A stretch of DNA of 64,000 nt, taken from positions 28,390,186 to 28,454,185 of the forward strand of contig OZ025258.1 in assembly GCA_964019135.1 (NCBI GenBank), read 5' to 3'. Origin of the DNA: Arenicola marina (Eukaryota; Annelida; Polychaeta; Arenicolidae). The notes beneath the pieces are model-generated. The model was not told the origin of the DNA, searched no databases, and was given only the letters and a program-made list of their open reading frames with translations. A program made the translations under genes and the position numbers. Of this stretch, positions 58,920-64,000 are shown in pieces (position 1 is the stretch's first letter; each line of letters begins with the position of its first letter).

Positions 58920-61919
58920 TTAATACTGGCATATGTAGCAGTTTTCAATGGTACAGTCGTAGGAGTAATTATCTAGAATAATGATTTTGTTGTAGTTTGC
59001 GAATCCATGTATGCTGTGCGTGTCTATTTTAGAGAGAACACTGGTGGGCTCATTATTAATTAGATCAACAAGACTATGTCTGATACACTTAAGGGCAAAG
59101 GAATGTCTGGCTCTACTGGTAAATCCATACGATTTACGTCTGGTATTATGATGGTGTATATCACAAAGCGAAGTAAGCGGTAGATTCAAAAAGTATTCTG
59201 GAAGAATTCCCTTCTTTTGTTTGTAATAAAATTTTAGCAGCTGTAGTTTATGTATGTCTGTTATCTTTAGGCATCGCAGTTGTTTAAACAGAGGCTCGGA
59301 GTGCGCATTCCATTTACATAGCGTAATAGCCCTCATTGCCTTTTTCTGTAATCTAAACAAACTGGTGTTGTCATAACCCCATAGCAGGACCCCTGTTGTT
59401 ATATGAGGCAGAATTAATGAATTATACAGGCTCAGTAAAACGTGTTGGGGAAGGATATGTTTCAGTCTATGCATAATGCCAATGGATTTGTTTATTTTCT
59501 TTGCAATTTTTCTTACATGATTATGCCACTTAAGATGTTTATTTATGGTGATACCCAACAGATTGAATTCATCAACACACTCCAAATGCGTATTGTTAAT
59601 TGACAACTCTATTGGGTTTACTTTTCTTTGTGGCGTATAAAAAAGCAAATATTTGGATTTCTCTATGTTAAGAACTAGCCGATTTGCAGACAACCACTCA
59701 TTTATTTTTCTAAGTTCTGCATTTATAATAATAGAGGATGTTCCAGTTGTAGATAAGTTAAGTGAAAAGAAAAGCGTGGTATCATCCGCATATATTATAT
59801 ATTTAAAGAATTTACTACACTGTTCTATGTCATTAATATAAATTATGAATAATAATGGTCCTAGAATGGAACCTTGTGGTACACCTGTCGTTATGTTCGT
59901 CATGTTTGATGTGACGTCATCCAGACAAACACATTGCGATCTATTTGTTAAATAATTCTCCAGCAAACTCAGGGCCATTCCGCGGATTCCGTAATGATTA
60001 ATTTTTTTGATTAATATGTCATGATCAATAGTGTCGAAAGCCTTAGAAAGATCAAGGAAAATACTAACGGGAAGTTGGTTTTGATCCATTGATATAAGGA
60101 CACGATCTACAACCTCTAATACAGCTAGGTCAGTCGAATGTTTGGAGCGAAATCCGTATTGACTATTTCTAAACAGTTTATTTATGTCAAAGTAACTGTG
60201 GAGTTGGTTAGCAATTATTTTCTCAAAAACCTTAGACATGGCCGGCAGAATTGATATTGGACGATAGTTGCTAATATCATTTTCATTACCCTTCTTATAA
60301 ACTGGTACAACTTTGGCAATTTTCAGTTTAGACGGAAAGATGCCTGTTGCCAGTGATTGATTCACAATGAAGGTCAGGGCTATAGAGATTTCATCTTTAA
60401 TCAATTTTAGAAGGTTAACAGAAAGAGAATCGACGCCTTTACTGTGCTTAGGCTTAAGATTATTTATAAAATCGATCACAGTGTTTAAGGAAACGAATGT
60501 AAAGTTAAACTCGGTATTAGGCTTGCCTTTAAGATAGTCTTCAAATCGACAAGAAGTTGTTTTTAAATTTGCCTTTGCAAGCTCTTGACCAGCCGTAGCA
60601 AAAAATGAATTAAATTTCTCACAAATTGTTAAGCGATCAGTGATTTCATAACCATCAAATTGTATAGACTTAGGGAAGGTCCTTTTATCGTTTGAAAGTT
60701 TGAGTAAATCTTTCAGGGCACCCCAGGTCCTCTTTATATCAGTTTTGCAGCTAAGGAATCGACCATTATAATAATCACGCTTTGCTAAATAAATATTTCG
60801 TTTTAGGATACGATTATACGTTTTTAGATTAGTTCTATGAGTCTCATATAATGGAGAATCTGGCGGCGTTCCTCTTAGTATTTTATACTGTTTATCTCGG
60901 AACTTGATCGATTTCATAATACCCTTAGTTATCCAAGGATTTGATTTGTGCTTGAATTTTTTTAACTTAACTAGCTTAGAAGGAATATGTTTTTCTCTAG
61001 CACGAAGGACGGACTTTTCTAGTATTTCGTAATTCACATTTGGGTCAGATGAAATGTCATTATTTAGCATGTTTTCGATTTCCATAGATTCTACTTCTTT
61101 TTTGAAGTTTGAAACTGAAACCGGGTCTTGGCAAACAAATTTGACCATTTTCCTGCCAACTGGACGGGAGTGTTCATATTTTACACACAAGAAGTAGGGC
61201 AGGTGATCCGACATGGAGTTTATAATGACACCCGCCGGTGACTCTGTTAAGTTGTCACAGATATTGCAATAAAAATTATCAATCAAAGTAGCACGTAATC
61301 TGGACAGTCTGGTTGGCAATGTAATTTTGGGAAAGAACCCACATGCTAACACGGCGTCAAAAAATTCCGCCACAGATTGTTTTTCATTAATTCTAAGAAG
61401 ATCTATGTTATAATCACCAGAGATAACAACAAGCTTATTTGTACGATTAAAATATGTAAGCGTGTTAGACATTTGTTCAGAGAAAGTCTTATAGCTCTCC
61501 ACTAATTCTAGCGGGGGCCTGTAGATATTTCCAATTACAATATTCTTACTCACAGAAGCAGTTTTCACCTCAATAAATTTACCTTCCCATTTCGTTTTTT
61601 CACCAGGTACAGATAACAGTTCATATCCAAATGCACTATCCAAATATATGACTAATCCACCATGTGCACTACTCATTTTGGTTTGAGAGATTGTGTGATA
61701 CACTTCAAGATGTAAATGGCTAAGATCATCGTCATCTGACAGCCAACTCTCTTGTATACAGATAGCATGTAATATAACTTTTCGTTCTCTTAATTCATCG
61801 ATGAGGATTCTTAATTCATCTATCTTAGCTGATAATGAGCAAATATTGATACTCATTGATACTTGAGACAAATATTGATACTCATTGATACTTGAGACAT
61901 CACTACTACTACAATTCAT
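58920..61919 (-). CDS. LINE ORF2: endonuclease-reverse transcriptase
   Basis: 999 residues. Endonuclease motifs lie in about residues 25-265: NICSLSAKIDELR, CIQESWL, GGLVIYLD, NIYRPP, SGDYNIDLL and SDHLPYFL. Reverse transcriptase blocks lie in about 510-780: ISNYRPISILPAMSKVFEKI, QYGFRSKHSTDLA, IFLDLSKAFDTIDHDI, TGVPQGSILGPLLF, IIYADDTTLF and LVLNIEKSKYLLF. The YADD catalytic pair and the endonuclease SDH are intact. The first residues lie in a 29-bp tandem duplication (61841-61899). Because 29 is not a multiple of three, the true start may be just downstream of it or the N-terminus may be altered. It copies its own RNA into target DNA at nicked sites. Confidence 0.92.
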   Translation of the reverse strand: MNCSSSDVSSINEYQYLSQVSMSINICSLSAKIDELRILIDELRERKVILHAICIQESWLSDDDDLSHLHLEVYHTISQTKMSSAHGGLVIYLDSAFGYELLSVPGEKTKWEGKFIEVKTASVSKNIVIGNIYRPPLELVESYKTFSEQMSNTLTYFNRTNKLVVISGDYNIDLLRINEKQSVAEFFDAVLACGFFPKITLPTRLSRLRATLIDNFYCNICDNLTESPAGVIINSMSDHLPYFLCVKYEHSRPVGRKMVKFVCQDPVSVSNFKKEVESMEIENMLNNDISSDPNVNYEILEKSVLRAREKHIPSKLVKLKKFKHKSNPWITKGIMKSIKFRDKQYKILRGTPPDSPLYETHRTNLKTYNRILKRNIYLAKRDYYNGRFLSCKTDIKRTWGALKDLLKLSNDKRTFPKSIQFDGYEITDRLTICEKFNSFFATAGQELAKANLKTTSCRFEDYLKGKPNTEFNFTFVSLNTVIDFINNLKPKHSKGVDSLSVNLLKLIKDEISIALTFIVNQSLATGIFPSKLKIAKVVPVYKKGNENDISNYRPISILPAMSKVFEKIIANQLHSYFDINKLFRNSQYGFRSKHSTDLAVLEVVDRVLISMDQNQLPVSIFLDLSKAFDTIDHDILIKKINHYGIRGMALSLLENYLTNRSQCVCLDDVTSNMTNITTGVPQGSILGPLLFIIYINDIEQCSKFFKYIIYADDTTLFFSLNLSTTGTSSIIINAELRKINEWLSANRLVLNIEKSKYLLFYTPQRKVNPIELSINNTHLECVDEFNLLGITINKHLKWHNHVRKIAKKINKSIGIMHRLKHILPQHVLLSLYNSLILPHITTGVLLWGYDNTSLFRLQKKAMRAITLCKWNAHSEPLFKQLRCLKITDIHKLQLLKFYYKQKKGILPEYFLNLPLTSLCDIHHHNTRRKSYGFTSRARHSFALKCIRHSLVDLINNEPTSVLSKIDTHSIHGFANYNKIIILDNYSYDCTIENCYICQY
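61841..61899. repeat. 29-bp tandem duplication at LINE ORF start
   Basis: AAATATTGATACTCATTGAT occurs at 61841 and again at 61870. Confidence 0.9.
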
Positions 61920-61935
61920 TGCAACGACAACAACG

Positions 61936-62423
61936 CGGACTACATTGTATGATTTTATTACGCAGGGAATGCCGGTTCTTCTGTGATCGCAATTAGCTAC
62001 AGTTGTCCCTCTGGCACGTACATCAGTTCAACCTTGGTCACGTGGTGCAGAAATGGCCTACGTTATTGCAGCTGCGCGGACGGAAGTGGTCCCACTTACC
62101 CCATTCGCTGCACAAAATGGCCGCCTTGGGTAAACCGACTTACAGCCTAAGTATTAATATATTATATATATTGGTATAGCCACGGTGCTTAATATTAAAT
62201 GTAAATTACACAATCTGAGGTACGAATTTAGATCATGGGGCGCAGTAACCTAGTAGAAATCAAAATAGAATAGTGCCCCCTCTTGACCGATCATTCAGCC
62301 ATCATCCCATTGAAAACAAATTCTTATTCTATCTGAAGCTCTTTGACATTAATATTAACTTTGTCTTTTGTGATCGAATAGCAGTTGAAATTAATGATAG
62401 TCTTTTTAGCAATGAACTTTAAG
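61936..62423. other. Spacer between LINE and EGF exon
   Basis: No exon recognised; may include the LINE 5' end. Confidence 0.35.
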
Positions 62424-62618
62424 TTATCGCTTTATTGGAATGCAAACAACAGATCTGGCTCTGTGCCAGCTACGGCCCTTACCAATCTGCCGCTGCACTG
62501 CACTGTGACGCCTTCACTTATTGCATGACGTGTCACGGGGGCACGGGTCTAGACAACCCCTGGAGCGGCGGATGCGACACCTGTCTTACTGGTTACCAGG
62601 GAGACCACTGTATCGAAG
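62424..62618 (+). CDS. EGF-like (laminin-type-like) exon of partial gene
   Basis: Ends at a clear phase-1 donor, ATCGAAG/GTGGGTAG. The peptide has eight cysteines: ECKQQIWLCASYG, ALHCDAFTYCMTCHGG, GGCDTCLTGYQGDHCIE. The last part (CxxCxxGYxGxxC) is an EGF/laminin-EGF signature, seen in secreted or membrane extracellular proteins. The 5' limit is uncertain: an AG at 62422-62423 gives phase 1, as expected for EGF exons; another at 62451-62452 would give phase 0. It splices in frame to the next exon (IE joined to DIDEC). Confidence 0.7.
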
Positions 62619-62739
62619 GTGGGTAGATACTATCACGGCATTGAGAGAAGTTTCTTTGTTTTTGCGTCCATATTAAATGAAATATTCCCAAAGTGCGGTT
62701 TGACTTTGCCTTCGTTTTCTCGCTGGTTTGTAATTATCA

Positions 62740-63010
62740 CAGCCAGTGCAACTATTACAGTTAGTGTCATGATCACATTTAGTGTCATTATCGCAGTTGG
62801 TGCAATTATTAGGCAGTGTACTGATATTACAGTAAGCATAATTAGTAGTCAGTGTAATGACTTGACAGTAAGCGAAATCATGACTTCATTAATTACGCTT
62901 ACTATAAAATTAGTACACTGACTGTGATAATTACACTGTCAGTGCAATGACTTGACAGTAAGCGTAATGTTAGTGTCATTATCACAGTTAGTAAGAGTAA
63001 TTATAACAGT
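62740..63010. repeat. Degenerate intronic repeat
   Basis: Phrases such as CAGTTAGTGTCATTATC and GACTTGACAGTAAGCG recur on a loose 16-20 base spacing. Confidence 0.6.
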
Positions 63011-63763
63011 TATTAGCAGCTTCGCAGCACAAATGTACAATACACAATAAATTTACGTTTTGAAGATATTGAGTGTGTATTTCGCATTCATCTATTATCA
63101 ACGGACTGTAAAGACCCCATGAGGACGGAAATAAAATTATAGATAAGCAAAGATATGACCTATTGATGGCCTTAGATGTCGGTAACAATCACTTGCAATA
63201 TTTAAATATATGCGACGGGCCAGGAAACACGATATTTGAGGATTCAAAAACCACTAGTGAATTTTCAAATATAACTTCATGTCTGGATGCAAGGACAATG
63301 GCTACACGAAAGTGGGCGGGAGCTGTTACCTAGCAATTCTTGTTAAAACACAAAGGAAATGATCAGAAAATACCTAAACGGGAGCAGACTCTGCACCTGC
63401 TTTTAATTATTGATCAAATTACGCACTTTTGAACTCCCATATCCAGTACAAAGCGTCATACCTGGGGTCAAGGGCCTACATTTTTTGAGGTTTTCGTTGA
63501 TATGTGTATTCGCTATCGGTTACCTCGTTAAATAAATAAAGTTTATACAAACAAAGGCCCAATGCTAAAATGCTTAACATTTTTAAGAAAAAATGGTATG
63601 TCTCTAACAATTGTTAGAATCAGAAAAAAAAACGGTCTTGTTTCCAGGGTGTTTGAAAGTATATATATCAAGTAGTATCAACGCTCTGACTCAAGGGGCC
63701 TTTAAATGTGCGAGGCAAAAAAACCTTGCCACACATCTGATGAGGTTTTTTTTTCGTACACAG
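63011..63763 (+). other. Rest of the intron before the cbEGF exon
   Basis: No exon seen; ends with the acceptor TTTTTTTTTCGTACACAG. Confidence 0.6.
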
Positions 63764-63892
63764 ATATCGATGAATGTAGCAGTGGCGATCATGGGTGTTA
63801 CCATGGCGCCTACTGCGACAACAACATTGGCTCCTACAGCTGCCAGTGTCCTGGTGGTTACGTGCTCAGTGGAGACGGCTTCTACTGCCAAG
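63764..63892 (+). CDS. Calcium-binding EGF exon
   Basis: 129 bases, phase 1-1, one complete calcium-binding EGF domain of 43 residues. It starts DIDECSSGDHGC, has AYCDNNIGSYSCQC in the middle and ends SGDGFYCQ before the donor CAAG/GTAGGGCG. The DxDEC start and the D(x4)Y between the third and fourth cysteines are the calcium-ligand and beta-hydroxylation consensus. Such domains are arrayed in fibrillin, notch and other extracellular proteins. It follows the exon at 62424-62618; the gene continues beyond the window. Confidence 0.92.
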
Positions 63893-64000
63893 GTAGGGCG
63901 GTCTGCCACAGCGTCGGTGGGTGGAGGGTAGGGGGTGGAGGCCAATTGTGGAGGGTGCTGGGGGATTATAAGGGGTGAAGGGAAGGAGGTGGAACGAACT

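Larger units (their letters stand above)
58596..61935 (-). mobile_element. CR1/jockey-group LINE with long ORF2
   Basis: The element's 3' end carries three GAGTTCA units (minus strand TGAACTC), a typical short-repeat LINE tail, and its ORF2 is open for 999 codons. No ORF1 was seen between 61935 and the EGF exons, so it may be truncated at the 5' end or of a single-ORF clade. It lies antisense to, and apparently just upstream of or within an intron of, the EGF-domain gene. Confidence 0.85.

Noticed and set aside
62633-62839. Hydrophobic frames in the EGF-gene intron
   Set aside because: Produced by a degenerate intronic repeat.
1-64000. CRISPR array, LTR element, Polinton or other capsid-bearing element
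   Set aside because: Tandem repeats lack unique spacers; no paired LTRs, integrase, capsid or envelope motifs were seen.

Overview
The window is intron-rich, repeat-rich DNA from an animal, most likely a marine invertebrate. Evidence is GT-AG exons, fibronectin III (FN3) and EGF modules bounded mostly by phase-1 introns, several CR1/L2/jockey-like LINEs, tRNA-derived SINEs, DNA transposons and many G/C homopolymer runs. An amphioxus-like cephalochordate would fit, but the sequence alone does not prove it.

The main genic theme (about 5-39 kb) is a minus-strand cluster of phytanoyl-CoA hydroxylase-interacting protein (PHYHIP)-like genes. Each has a C-terminal PHYHIP exon (residue pattern NLYFTDFYC, GSEADxFCREKL, CxxCN) preceded by FN3 exons. 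Copy A (5.35-6.99 kb) has one FN3 exon and a frameshifted tail. A truncated copy lies at 20.9-21.2 kb. A lone FN3-like exon lies at 27.4-27.7 kb. Copy B (30.9-33.1 kb) has two FN3 exons and a 26-residue tandem-repeat linker. Copy C (37.8-39.0 kb) has one FN3 exon. Non-coding blocks around A, the truncated copy and C repeat in the same order and orientation, so the cluster grew by segmental duplication.

Two large minisatellites sit in the cluster: a 68-bp array (21.3-26.8 kb, about 80 units, with higher-order structure) and a 32-bp array (40.1-42.8 kb, with smaller blocks at 9.2, 10.7 and 16.8 kb). Both unit lengths leave remainder 2 when divided by 3 and both lack stops on the minus strand, so they produce long proline-rich open frames that are not genes.

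Mobile DNA includes an 860-bp hAT-like foldback element with an 8-bp target duplication (8.3-9.2 kb), a 4.8-kb pogo-like element with 24-bp inverted termini and TA duplication (48.0-52.8 kb) carrying a decayed transposase plus unrecognised coding-like stretches, SINEs, a short hAT-like MITE, several LINE fragments and one LINE with a 999-codon ORF (58.6-61.9 kb). No LTR, capsid or envelope element was seen.

The right end (62.4-64.0 kb, plus strand) starts or continues a gene with EGF-like exons. An unassigned exon-like stretch lies upstream at 57.5-57.8 kb.
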